Shown: one piece after another, positions 1 to 9,108 of the stretch
Numbering within the stretch: the stretch's first letter is position 1
Layout of the letters: each line of letters starts with the position of its first letter
From: CAIKNB01 sp964415965
Lineage (GTDB): Bacteria > Patescibacteriota > Patescibacteriia > 2-12-FULL-60-25
Direction of reading: 5' to 3'
Assembly: GCA_964415965.1 (NCBI GenBank)
Contig: CAYQCK010000002.1
Location: 1-64,000 of the forward strand
Length of the DNA: 64,000 nucleotides
Notes under the pieces: model-generated
What the model saw: the letters and a program-made list of their open reading frames with translations, nothing else
Told to the model about the DNA's origin: nothing
Databases searched by the model: none
Made by a program: the position numbers and the translations under genes

Positions 1-1
1 C

Positions 2-583
2 GCCAGCATCCTGCTCGACCGCAACCTTCCGCAGGAATCGGAGCTGCGCAAGCTCCGGATCCAGCTCTCGGTGGCGCGCCGCGGGCGGTTCACCGACGCC
101 AAGCTCTCGGCCGCCAAATTGGAGAAAAAAATCTCCAAGACCGAAGCCAGCCTGACCGGATTGCGCGGACTGCTGTCCGTGCCGGTCGGCGTCGTCTACC
201 TCAGGCTATATGCCCTGCGCCGCATCTTTGACTTCAACCGCCTGACGAAGCACCCCGAGATGCTCCTCATCCCGTTCGAACAGGTGGTTCCGCAAACCGG
301 ATTGCCGGTCCGCGGACTCAGCATCCCGCCGCCCGCCGAAGCGCACCTTGACGTCCTCGAAGCGAAAGCCCACGAGCTCCGCTATCGGGCCAACGAACTG
401 GCGGCCGCGACCGGCAGCGACAGCGCCTGGCGCCGCAAGCCTTTCAGCCAAATGCTCCTCGAGCCGACGCGCGAGCGTTTCCAGAAACGGCTCCAAGCCC
501 ACCTGAAGCGCAAGCGCCAGGCCATGCTCGCCGAACGCGGCATCGACACGCGCTCCAGCCGGCCCGTCCGGCTCGTGTCCTGA
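2..583 (+). CDS. Hypothetical protein, 5' end outside the window
   Basis: The frame is open at the left edge, so the N-terminus is missing; 193 codons remain before the TGA. I do not recognise the family. The visible part starts with a charged Arg/Lys/Glu/Leu stretch with coiled-coil character (about residues 10-55), then a hydrophobic patch rich in Val and Leu, then a Pro-containing middle. The C-terminal third is strongly basic (many Arg and Lys) and could bind nucleic acid or a membrane surface, but that is inference. A clear intrinsic terminator follows four bases after the stop, so this is the last gene of its transcript. An internal GTG at 71 is not a convincing start because the frame continues upstream without a stop. 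Confidence 0.7.
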   Translation, partial: ASILLDRNLPQESELRKLRIQLSVARRGRFTDAKLSAAKLEKKISKTEASLTGLRGLLSVPVGVVYLRLYALRRIFDFNRLTKHPEMLLIPFEQVVPQTGLPVRGLSIPPPAEAHLDVLEAKAHELRYRANELAAATGSDSAWRRKPFSQMLLEPTRERFQKRLQAHLKRKRQAMLAERGIDTRSSRPVRLVS

Positions 584-586
584 CGC

Positions 587-616
587 GCAGCCCCGAGACT
601 CCTCGGGGCTGCTTTT

Positions 617-619
<3 letters not shown>
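587..619 (+). terminator. Intrinsic terminator of the first gene
   Basis: An 11-bp perfect stem (587-597 with 602-612) with a 4-base loop is followed by six T on the plus strand. It lies just after the stop at 583 and just before the end of uvrA, and lacks a T-run on the minus strand. Confidence 0.9.
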
Positions 620-3190
<2,571 letters not shown>

Positions 3191-3289
3191 ATGACTATAA
3201 ATCGGCGCCTTGGCGGCGCTTCGTACCCAGGGTATCGCATCCCTTCGGGCCTGTCCACGCTGCAACGTCGGCGCCGGCCGGCGGTATAC

Positions 3290-3318
3290 TTGCAACGACG
3301 CCCAGTCTGGGCGATAAT
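3290..3318 (+). promoter_or_regulatory. Sigma70-type promoter for the secreted protein gene
   Basis: TTGCAA at 3290-3295 and GATAAT at 3313-3318 are separated by 17 bases. The -10 box ends nine bases before the ATG at 3328 with no Shine-Dalgarno between, so the transcript probably starts within about three bases of the ATG. Confidence 0.65.
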
Positions 3319-3327
3319 CCAAACACT

Positions 3328-4392
3328 ATGAAAAAACGCATCCTCACTGCCGGGCTGATGTCGGCCTCGGCGCTCATGCTGGCCCTGCCGGTATCCGCCG
3401 CGACCCCGCAACAGACCCTTAACCAGATTTTGGCCGCGGAACAGGCCAAGGGGCCGCAGAAGTTGGAGATAACGATGGACATCAACTTCGCTAGCCGGCC
3501 GTACAAGGTCACGGCCGAGCGCGAGGAGGGCCAGGTCAAACTGCACATGTCGCTCCGTGAATTGCCCGGGACCGTCAAATCCGGCGAAGGCCATTTGGGC
3601 TTGGACAAAGTCACCGTGACTACCCGGCCTTACAAACGGCCGGAGCAGACCATGAGCTTCGACAATCCGTTGTCCGTCCAATGGAAGTATTCAGACAAGG
3701 TCGCCTACGCCCGCCTCGAATCCCTCGCCCAGACCATCGTCGACGAACTCAAGAAGAACGAGGTGGACCTGGCCCCCTACATCGGCCAATGGTTCGTCCT
3801 CGACATGACCGAGTTCGGGCAGATGATGAAGGGCGGACTCGGCGAGCTCAACCAGTCGACGACCCCGCTGGAAGCCGTGAACAAGGTGAAAAGCAGCGAC
3901 CTGGCCGCCTGGAAAGGCAAGAGCGTCCTGCTGGTCACTTCGGTCCCGAAACGTTGGACCGACGCTGACGGCCACAAGCTGCTGCGCCTCGGCGTCCGCG
4001 TGAATCCAGTCTTCATCAACGCGATGCATCAGGCCGAAATCAAGAAGGTCGCGTCGAACGACCCACAGCGCCGCGCCAAAATCACGGAAATCAACAAGCG
4101 CTACCAGGAAATGCGGCAGAGCCTGTCCAAACTGCGCTTCATGCTGAACGTCGACGAGACATCCAAGACGCTTGACCGCATCGAAATCGGCGGGACGCAG
4201 ACTGAACCCGTCAAGGACTGCACCTACAACTTCAAAACGGGCAAGGATGTCTGCAAGACCACGGGCACCAAGACGACGCGCATCCTGATGGGCATCTCGG
4301 TCCTCTCCGACAACGGCGCCGCGGTCGAACTCCCGACCCAAGCCACCTCGGTCAACGACCTGCTCAAGAACCTAATGGGCAGCGCCCAATAG
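3328..4392 (+). CDS. Secreted protein of unknown function
   Basis: 354 residues starting with a textbook signal peptide: MKKR, a hydrophobic core and a VSAA cleavage region near residue 25. No lipobox and no further membrane span, so the product is probably exported and released or wall-associated. The mature part alternates charged helices and beta-like segments, and has only one cysteine pair (DCTYNFKTGKDVC, near residue 300). I recognise no catalytic motif. It resembles in style, not in clear sequence, the lipoprotein at 50320. It is monocistronic, with a promoter directly before the ATG and a strong terminator behind. Its function is unknown. Confidence 0.85.
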   Translation: MKKRILTAGLMSASALMLALPVSAATPQQTLNQILAAEQAKGPQKLEITMDINFASRPYKVTAEREEGQVKLHMSLRELPGTVKSGEGHLGLDKVTVTTRPYKRPEQTMSFDNPLSVQWKYSDKVAYARLESLAQTIVDELKKNEVDLAPYIGQWFVLDMTEFGQMMKGGLGELNQSTTPLEAVNKVKSSDLAAWKGKSVLLVTSVPKRWTDADGHKLLRLGVRVNPVFINAMHQAEIKKVASNDPQRRAKITEINKRYQEMRQSLSKLRFMLNVDETSKTLDRIEIGGTQTEPVKDCTYNFKTGKDVCKTTGTKTTRILMGISVLSDNGAAVELPTQATSVNDLLKNLMGSAQ

Positions 4393-4410
4393 CCAAGGCC
4401 ATCAGCACAA

Positions 4411-4440
4411 AAAACACCCCGACGAGCGGGGTGTTTTTTT
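4411..4440. terminator. Bidirectional intrinsic terminator
   Basis: An 11-bp stem (4411-4421 with 4427-4437) has a T-run on the plus strand and an A-run before it, so it can stop transcription from either side. It serves the gene ending at 4392 and possibly the convergent CBS-domain gene. Confidence 0.9.
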
Positions 4441-4451
4441 ATAGCGCTTCA

Positions 4452-4583
4452 CTTCGCAAGTGGCAAAGGGGGCCTGGGGGTCCGCGTCAAGCGTGGCCCG
4501 CAGCATAACAGACCTCGGCGACACCGAGAGCGGCATCGCGGACCCCCAGAACTTTTGCTACTTTTGGTTACAAAAGTAGACAG
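4452..4583. repeat. Dispersed 130-bp repeat, copy A
   Basis: First of four copies (others at 41775, 43169 and 57404). Shared blocks in order: TTCGCAAGTG, GGGGGTCCGCG, AAGCGTGG, GCGACACCGAGAGCG, CGCGGACCCCC and a terminal hairpin CTACTTTT-loop-AAAAGTAG. The GGGGGTCCGCG and CGCGGACCCCC blocks are inverted repeats enclosing about 60 bases. This copy sits between two convergent genes, ending four bases before the stop of the CBS gene. Confidence 0.85.
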
Positions 4584-4587
4584 AGAA

Positions 4588-5040
4588 TCATTCCATCTCG
4601 AAATGGTACCTCAGGATCTTCCGGTAGATCTTGTTCCGCGTGATCATCCCGACCAGCTTGCCTTCCTCGACGACCGGCAAGCGGTTCACGCCGCGCGCCA
4701 ACATGATGGCTCCGGCGCGCATGACCGGCGCGTCCGGGTGGATGGTCACGACCTCGCGGGTCATGAAGCTCTCGACCCGATGGGTCCGGATCTCGTCGAT
4801 CTTATGTTCCCGCTCCTCATAGTCGACGTATGATTCGGGATGCTCGTAATAGCTCTTGTAGAAAGGATACATGATGCGGAACAGGTCCTTTTCCGAAATC
4901 GTCCCCACTAAATTACCCTCGGCGTCGACCACCGGCGCGCCGCTCACGTCCTGGGTGTACAGGACGCGGGCCGCATCCTCGTACGACGCATGGACCGGGA
5001 CCGCGAATATCTCGGACTCCATGATGTCACGGACTTTCAT
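4588..5040 (-). CDS. CBS-domain pair protein
   Basis: 150 residues made up of two CBS motifs and nothing else. The first covers about residues 1-60 (MKVRDIMESEIFAVPVHAS, then GAPVVDAEGNLVGTISEKDL) and the second about residues 85-145 (VESFMTREVVTIHPDAPV, then NRLPVVEEGKLVGMITRNKI). Such stand-alone pairs form a Bateman module that binds adenosyl ligands such as AMP or ATP and acts as an energy-state sensor for a partner protein. The linker between the motifs is unusually rich in Tyr and acidic residues (FYKSYYEHPESYVDYEE). No fused effector is present, and neighbours give no hint of a partner. The ATG has no obvious Shine-Dalgarno. Confidence 0.92.
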   Translation of the reverse strand: MKVRDIMESEIFAVPVHASYEDAARVLYTQDVSGAPVVDAEGNLVGTISEKDLFRIMYPFYKSYYEHPESYVDYEEREHKIDEIRTHRVESFMTREVVTIHPDAPVMRAGAIMLARGVNRLPVVEEGKLVGMITRNKIYRKILRYHFEME

Positions 5041-5259
5041 ATGGTTTGGAAAAATTTCGTTAAGAAATGGCTACTGCATACAGCATAACCCGACCGCCGA
5101 TTAATGCAAGCGGATTGTCAACCACGTTCAGGCAAGACGCAAGCCGGGCGACGCGCGACGACGGAAAGCCCGGCGATTCGGGTCGCCCGGCCTGCACAGG
5201 TCCGATTGACGCCGGCCAGGTCCATCATCCGGACCCAAGGGCCTAAGCGCATCCGCCGT

Positions 5260-5370
5260 TCAGAACCTGTATATCGCGAATCCGGTCAGGCCCAGCATCA
5301 CGACGCTTATTCCGATGATCACCTTGAGCATATTCCAATCGTCAATGTTAGCTCCATGACGCGACCCCAT
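5260..5370 (-). CDS. 36-residue single-span membrane peptide
   Basis: A short frame found by reading the minus strand: MGSRHGANIDDWNMLKVIIG followed by SVVMLGLTGFAIYRF. A polar N-terminus of 14 residues precedes one transmembrane helix and a short Arg-containing end. The ATG at 5370 has a GGGAG Shine-Dalgarno at proper spacing, which supports translation. It lies 30 bases downstream of a minus-strand intrinsic terminator, so it either has its own promoter or depends on read-through. A similar-sized membrane peptide follows lepA at 35949. Function unknown. Confidence 0.55.
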   Translation of the reverse strand: MGSRHGANIDDWNMLKVIIGISVVMLGLTGFAIYRF

Positions 5371-5721
5371 CAAGCTCCCGTCCGCCGGTCCGAACATGCA
5401 AAAACCGCGCTCATGCTGCGCGGCTCCTGCGTGGCGGAGTCAGTGGATTAAGCACCGAAGCGGAACTCGACTTCGGGATGCGATGCATGCATTAGCTCTT
5501 TTCGCGTTATCTGCACGCTCTTCAAAGATGGAGTTCGGGCAAAATGCATCAGGTACCTTGGTTGTCAGGACGCTTGGGCTGGAGCAGGTACCGCTACACC
5601 AGCTTCTCTGGCTGGGTGCCGCCTCGCAAGCCAACCCCGCGCAGCCAATAATCATGACAGGCAGAGGGGCGTCAGCGTCGGAGATGTAGCCGACCGCCGA
5701 TCCGGCGCGTCGACCGGATTT
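5371..5721. other. Gene-poor interval, possible untranslated RNA or leader
   Basis: I find no convincing coding frame in about 350 bases. The only long frame (minus strand, 5440-5655) is Cys-rich, has no Shine-Dalgarno and looks fortuitous. The interval ends at 5400 with an intrinsic terminator pointing left. It contains complementary GATGCAT and ATGCATC blocks (around 5480 and 5545) and two GGTACCTG copies, so the minus-strand transcript could fold. I see no signature of tmRNA, SRP RNA or RNase P. Confidence 0.35.
5400..5425 (-). terminator. Intrinsic terminator upstream of the 36-residue peptide gene
   Basis: CCGCGC (5405-5410) pairs with GCGCGG (5418-5423) across a 7-base loop, and five T follow on the minus strand. 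No convincing coding gene ends just before it, so it ends either the MFS transcript at long range or an untranslated RNA. Confidence 0.7.
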
Positions 5722-6366
5722 TCATTTGAAGGTATCCAGCTTAACCGGCGCCCTGTCCGGCTTGTTGCGCATCAGCCTTTCGACGACATTCCATTTACCC
5801 ACCCCAAGGGCCAACAGGATGGAAGCGCTAATGAGGCCGAAGACGGAAATGAGCACGAACAGGACGTTAAACCCGAATTTATCGGCAATGACGGCGCCCA
5901 AAGCCGCGCTGGACGCCGTCGCAATCCCAATCCCCACGTCCTCCAAAGACCATTCGAACCCGACTATCCTCTTATCGATGTGGTTGGTGAAGATTATGCG
6001 CCAAGCCGGGACCGCCAAGGAGTTGGCGAATCCGTTGGCCACGTGCAGGAGATAGATATGCCACGGTTTCGATGAGACCGCATAGAACAACGGGATGAGG
6101 GCGATCATGAAAGTACCGACCACCATCATGAAATATTCGTCGGATTCACCCTTGATCCTGTCCATCAGCCGACTAAACGGAATCACCATGACGACCCGAG
6201 TGCCCCAATAGCACGCGACGGCGTAGCCAATCACCTCTATCCGGTTTTCGATGTTCTGGAGAACGAATACCGCGAATATCGGCGCCAGCAGGCCGACCGC
6301 GAAAAAAAGAAAGAAATCGGAGATGATCAAGTAGCGGATTATCCTATTTACTCCTCTCCTATTCAT
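5722..6366 (-). CDS. Half-length MFS-type membrane protein
   Basis: 214 residues with about six hydrophobic segments, which is half the twelve-helix major facilitator fold. The loop FSRLMDRIKGESDEY resembles the MFS loop between helices 2 and 3 (G-x-x-x-D-R-x-G-R-K type, degenerate). A full MFS carrier has about 400 residues, so this may work as a dimer or be a reduced relative. I see no frameshift or remnant of a second half downstream. The start overlaps the end of the Rnk-like gene by eight bases, indicating translational coupling in one transcript. Substrate unknown. Base composition is a little lower in GC than the neighbours. Confidence 0.75.
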   Translation of the reverse strand: MNRRGVNRIIRYLIISDFFLFFAVGLLAPIFAVFVLQNIENRIEVIGYAVACYWGTRVVMVIPFSRLMDRIKGESDEYFMMVVGTFMIALIPLFYAVSSKPWHIYLLHVANGFANSLAVPAWRIIFTNHIDKRIVGFEWSLEDVGIGIATASSAALGAVIADKFGFNVLFVLISVFGLISASILLALGVGKWNVVERLMRNKPDRAPVKLDTFK

Positions 6367-6754
6367 AATTGCCGAGCGACTCTGGTTGCTGCAAAATCCT
6401 CTCCACCTTCAGCAGCTTGTTGCCCTTAGGGGTCTGGATAGATATTAAATCGCCGACCCTGCAACCCAGCAAAGCGCATCCGATCGGAGAAAGGACGGAG
6501 ACTTTCCTTTGGAGTACGTCGGCGTCTTGCGGGAACACGAGCCAATACTCAAAACGAGTCTGGGACTCCATGTCGGAAAGAGCCACCAACGAATCCATGG
6601 TTATGGCGTCGCCGGGGATATCCTGCGGTTCGACGATATGCGCCCGGCCCAATTCCAACAGGAGCGCCCCGTCGTAATCGTCATGAAGCCCCTTCTTGCT
6701 TATCAGATCGATAATTTTTTGACGGTCGGTTTTCGTGATGTAGATAGTACTCAT
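6359..6754 (-). CDS. Rnk/GreA-type RNA polymerase-binding factor
   Basis: 131 residues matching the Rnk layout: a short N-terminal helical part containing ELGRAHIVEPQDIPGDAITM (compare Rnk ELDRAQ...EEMPHDVVTM), followed by the FKBP-like GreA/GreB C-terminal domain with VLSPIGCALLGCRVGDLISI. Rnk-type proteins bind the RNA polymerase secondary channel but lack the long GreA coiled coil; in E. coli, Rnk affects nucleoside diphosphate kinase levels. The ATG has no Shine-Dalgarno; it lies directly behind a leader with two competing hairpins (6762-6822). It is coupled to the MFS gene downstream. Confidence 0.85.
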   Translation of the reverse strand: MSTIYITKTDRQKIIDLISKKGLHDDYDGALLLELGRAHIVEPQDIPGDAITMDSLVALSDMESQTRFEYWLVFPQDADVLQRKVSVLSPIGCALLGCRVGDLISIQTPKGNKLLKVERILQQPESLGNYE

Positions 6755-6761
6755 ATATAAT

Positions 6762-6822
6762 AAACAACCGGCTTCGCTGACCGGTTGTTTGCTTCGTTAG
6801 ATATCGGCAGACAACCGGTCAG
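6762..6822 (-). promoter_or_regulatory. Leader with mutually exclusive hairpins before the Rnk-like gene
   Basis: Three arms are visible in the minus-strand leader. Arm 1 (6822-6811) pairs perfectly over 12 bp with arm 2 (6788-6777). Arm 2 also pairs perfectly over 10 bp (6790-6781) with arm 3 (6771-6762). Arm 3 ends seven bases before the ATG. Since arm 2 cannot pair with both, one fold closes the initiation region and the other opens it. This is the geometry of a translational switch. The signal is unknown. Confidence 0.55.
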
Positions 6823-6992
6823 GGGCCGGCTTCAAGCGATTTCTTCTGGTGATTGTATCCCTTCCTCATGAACCCATGATAACCGACCTGCGCAAAAAGT
6901 AAAGGCACTCCATATGATACCGTTTATGGAAAGCGGCACCGTCACGCAAATCTCGGGCTAACGCCTGGAGCGACGCCCAGTAACGCAAATTG

Positions 6993-7022
6993 AAAATGCC
7001 CCGTCTTTTGGCGGGGCATTTT
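6993..7022 (-). terminator. Terminator of the tRNA-Ser gene
   Basis: AAAATGCCCCG (6993-7003) and CGGGGCATTTT (7012-7022) form an 11-bp stem directly after the tRNA 3' end on the minus strand, with T-rich sequence at the end. Confidence 0.85.
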
Positions 7023-7025
7023 CCA

Positions 7026-7113
7026 TGGCGGAGAGGGAGGGATTCGAACCCTCGATACCTTGCGGTATGCTTGCTTTCCAAGCAAGTGCACTCGACCACT
7101 ATGCGACCTCTCC
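7026..7113 (-). tRNA. tRNA-Ser (anticodon GGA)
   Basis: On the minus strand the acceptor arms GGAGAGG and CCTCTCC pair over seven bases, with discriminator G and a genomically encoded CCA (7028-7026). The anticodon stem CTTGC/GCAAG encloses the loop TTGGAAA, so the anticodon is GGA, reading UCC and UCU serine codons. The long variable arm (about 15 bases, ATACCGCAAGGTAT hairpin) is the class II feature expected of tRNA-Ser. The T arm GAGGG-TTCGAAT-CCCTC is canonical. Confidence 0.96.
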
Positions 7114-7238
7114 GGGTCTTCGGTCGGTTTCGATTGCGGACAAAGATTACAGGATAGCCCGTAAAAAATCAAGCCTGAAACACAAGACCCGCCGGCCGGA
7201 GAAATCGGCTCAGCGGGTCAGTGAAGGGACATCGGACA

Positions 7239-7475
7239 TCACCGGATGCGGCGGTTCTTGCCGGAGTAGCGGTAGAGCGTTTCGAGGGCCCGGTTTTCGC
7301 AGTATTCCTCGTACCACTCGACGGCGCATCCGGCCAGGATCATCATGGCGAAAGCGATCATTCCGCCCATGATCCAGCGGCCCATTTCGTAGCGGTACTC
7401 CCTGAAGTACGAGATGCCGTACGCGAGCATGGCCGCCGCCAGGGCCATCCCGATCACTCGTTCGAGCTTCTCCAT
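7239..7475 (-). CDS. Small membrane protein
   Basis: 78 residues, starting MEKLERVIGMALAAAMLAYG, with two hydrophobic helices (about residues 8-20 and 35-50) separated by a charged loop (REYRYEMGR) and a charged C-terminus ending KNRRIR. The start is fixed by a perfect GGAGG Shine-Dalgarno six bases upstream of the ATG. A longer overlapping minus-strand frame (7210-7506) is low-complexity Arg/Gly/His and lacks this signal, so I reject it. It stands alone between tRNA-Ser and the DsbA gene. Function unknown. Confidence 0.7.
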   Translation of the reverse strand: MEKLERVIGMALAAAMLAYGISYFREYRYEMGRWIMGGMIAFAMMILAGCAVEWYEEYCENRALETLYRYSGKNRRIR

Positions 7476-7549
7476 TCATCCTCCACTGGTTTTGAACGAC
7501 CGTCATTTATACCATAAAATGACCTTTTCGTCAAGGTCCCGAGGATACC

Positions 7550-7573
7550 GAAACCCCCGCCTGGGCGGGGGTT
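7550..7573 (-). terminator. Terminator of the gatC-to-DsbA operon
   Basis: AACCCCCGCC and GGCGGGGGTT form a 10-bp stem with a two-base loop (7552-7573), followed by TTT on the minus strand, 20 bases after the DsbA stop. Confidence 0.85.
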
Positions 7574-7593
7574 ATTCCTGTCTTGGTTTAGGC

Positions 7594-8370
7594 TTATTTC
7601 AGGAGCGAATCGATGGCCGTCTTATAGACCGAGAACGGTTGGGCGCCGCCCGGGACCTCGTTCCCGTTCAGGAAGTTTGCCGGCGTGCCTTGGACGCCGA
7701 AGGTCGTCGCTTCGTCGGCCTGGGCCTTGATTCTGTTCGCCGTCTTGCCGGAATCCAGACAATCGTTGAACTTCGCTTCGTTCAGGCCGATATCCTTGGC
7801 CAGCTTCTTCAGGCCGGCGACCGTGATGTCGTCGGCGGTGAAGATCTTGTCGTACATCTTCCAGAATCCGTCGTTGCCGCCGAGGTCGGCCGCGCATTCC
7901 GAAGCTTCAGCCGCCTTCTGGGCGTTCGCGTGGAAATCCAACGGATAATGGCGGTAGACGAGCCGGACCTTGTCTTTATACTCGGCCAGGATCTGCTTGA
8001 TGGTCTCGTAATGGCGGCGGCAGTACGGACATTCGAAATCGGAATATTCGATGAGCGTGACCGGAGCGTTGGCCGAACCCAGGACATGGTCGGTCTTGTC
8101 GGCCCCCCTGACGGGCTGGGCCGGCGGCTGTTCGGCCGCGGGTTGGGCGGCGTCGGCATTCGGCTGGGCAGCGACGACAGCCTGCTTGGGGGCTGCGGCC
8201 AAGATACCCTTGCCCGAGGAAACCGACCAGACGAGATAGCCCAACATAATGGTCGAGAATATCGCCAAGCCCGCGAACAGACCCATGAAAAACATTATCT
8301 TTGGCAGCCCCTGGAAAGCCGCGTCGCAGCACTCGCCGGCGGGCTTCTTGTCTTCTTCTAGCATGGTCAT
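7594..8370 (-). CDS. Membrane-anchored DsbA-like thiol-disulfide oxidoreductase
   Basis: 258 residues. A short cytoplasmic N-terminus precedes a transmembrane helix at about residues 24-50, then an Ala/Pro/Gln-rich linker, then a DsbA-type thioredoxin-fold domain from about residue 95. The active site is CPYC (in YSDFECPYCRRHY) and the cis-proline loop is GVQGTPANF. It belongs to the DsbA/BdbD-like Thioredoxin_4 group, which oxidises cysteine pairs in exported proteins. It is the last gene of an operon with a second DsbA-like protein, a thioredoxin reductase-like flavoprotein and Lgt. The N-terminus has an extra Cys-Cys pair (GECCD). Two start codons are possible (8370 or 8364). Confidence 0.92.
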   Translation of the reverse strand: MTMLEEDKKPAGECCDAAFQGLPKIMFFMGLFAGLAIFSTIMLGYLVWSVSSGKGILAAAPKQAVVAAQPNADAAQPAAEQPPAQPVRGADKTDHVLGSANAPVTLIEYSDFECPYCRRHYETIKQILAEYKDKVRLVYRHYPLDFHANAQKAAEASECAADLGGNDGFWKMYDKIFTADDITVAGLKKLAKDIGLNEAKFNDCLDSGKTANRIKAQADEATTFGVQGTPANFLNGNEVPGGAQPFSVYKTAIDSLLK

Positions 8371-8439
8371 AATCGGAATACTTAGGTTTTAGGCTGATTA
8401 ATGATAAGGCACGGTCCTTGAACCGTCGACGGGAATACG

Positions 8440-9108
8440 TCAAGACCCCTGGAGCAACGTGCCGATCTCGGCCTCCCAAACGCTCTCCTCGAGTATGCCC
8501 ACGAACCGCTTGTTGCCGATGAAGAATGTCGGCGTTCCCTCCACGCGGTTCGCCTTGCCTTCAGCCTCGTCATCCTGGATCTTCCTCAGGAACTGCTGGT
8601 TGACGAGGCAGGACGAGAATTTCGCCTCGTCCAAACCGATTTCCTTGGCATACCGCTGGAAAATCGGCGTCGCCGCCTGCTGGTCGGCCCACTCCTCCTG
8701 GGAGGCATACAGCTTATCGTGGTAGTCCCAGAATTTCCCCTGGTCTTCCGCGCAACGCGCCGCCAGGGCGGCCGGCCTGGCGTTCGGATGGATGGAGGTC
8801 AAGGGGAAATCGTTCCAGACGAAACGTACGCGGTCGCCGTACTTCCGCTTGGCCACGGCGAAAGCCGGCTCGGCCAGCTTGCAGGCCGGACATTGGAAAT
8901 CACTGAAGATGCGTACCTTGAACGCGGATTCGCCCGGGCCGTATCCGGGGTCGTTGTCGTCCGTGAAACTCAGGCCTTGCTCGACCCGGCCCTGAGGACC
9001 GCCGTCGCCCGGCTCCGACATGACGGCGAAAACCAAACCGGCGACGATCAGGGCGCCGAGCCCGATCGTGCCGAACAGGAAATATTTTTTCGTGTCTTGT
9101 TCGTTCAT
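8440..9108 (-). CDS. Membrane-anchored DsbA-like protein
   Basis: 222 residues from the ATG giving MNEQDTKKYFLF, with one transmembrane helix at about residues 10-31. The thioredoxin-fold domain carries CPAC (FSDFQCPACKLAE) and a cis-proline loop RVEGTPTFFIG. The start overlaps the stop of the upstream flavoprotein gene as ATGA, so translation is coupled; the 37 codons upstream in the same frame lie inside that gene and are not used. With its neighbour at 7594 it is one of two similar but clearly diverged oxidoreductases in a row (CPAC versus CPYC), suggesting different redox potentials or clients. Confidence 0.92.
   Translation of the reverse strand: MNEQDTKKYFLFGTIGLGALIVAGLVFAVMSEPGDGGPQGRVEQGLSFTDDNDPGYGPGESAFKVRIFSDFQCPACKLAEPAFAVAKRKYGDRVRFVWNDFPLTSIHPNARPAALAARCAEDQGKFWDYHDKLYASQEEWADQQAATPIFQRYAKEIGLDEAKFSSCLVNQQFLRKIQDDEAEGKANRVEGTPTFFIGNKRFVGILEESVWEAEIGTLLQGS

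Noticed and set aside
5440..5655. 71-residue Cys-rich minus-strand frame
   Set aside because: No ribosome-binding site, no domain, random-looking composition, in a region that behaves as non-coding.
5722..6366. MFS gene as a frameshifted remnant
   Set aside because: No second half is found in any frame downstream, and the gene is coupled to a conserved-looking Rnk gene, so a genuine half-size protein is more likely.
6866..7172. Minus-strand frames across the tRNA-Ser gene
   Set aside because: They read through the tRNA and its terminator and are not conserved-looking.
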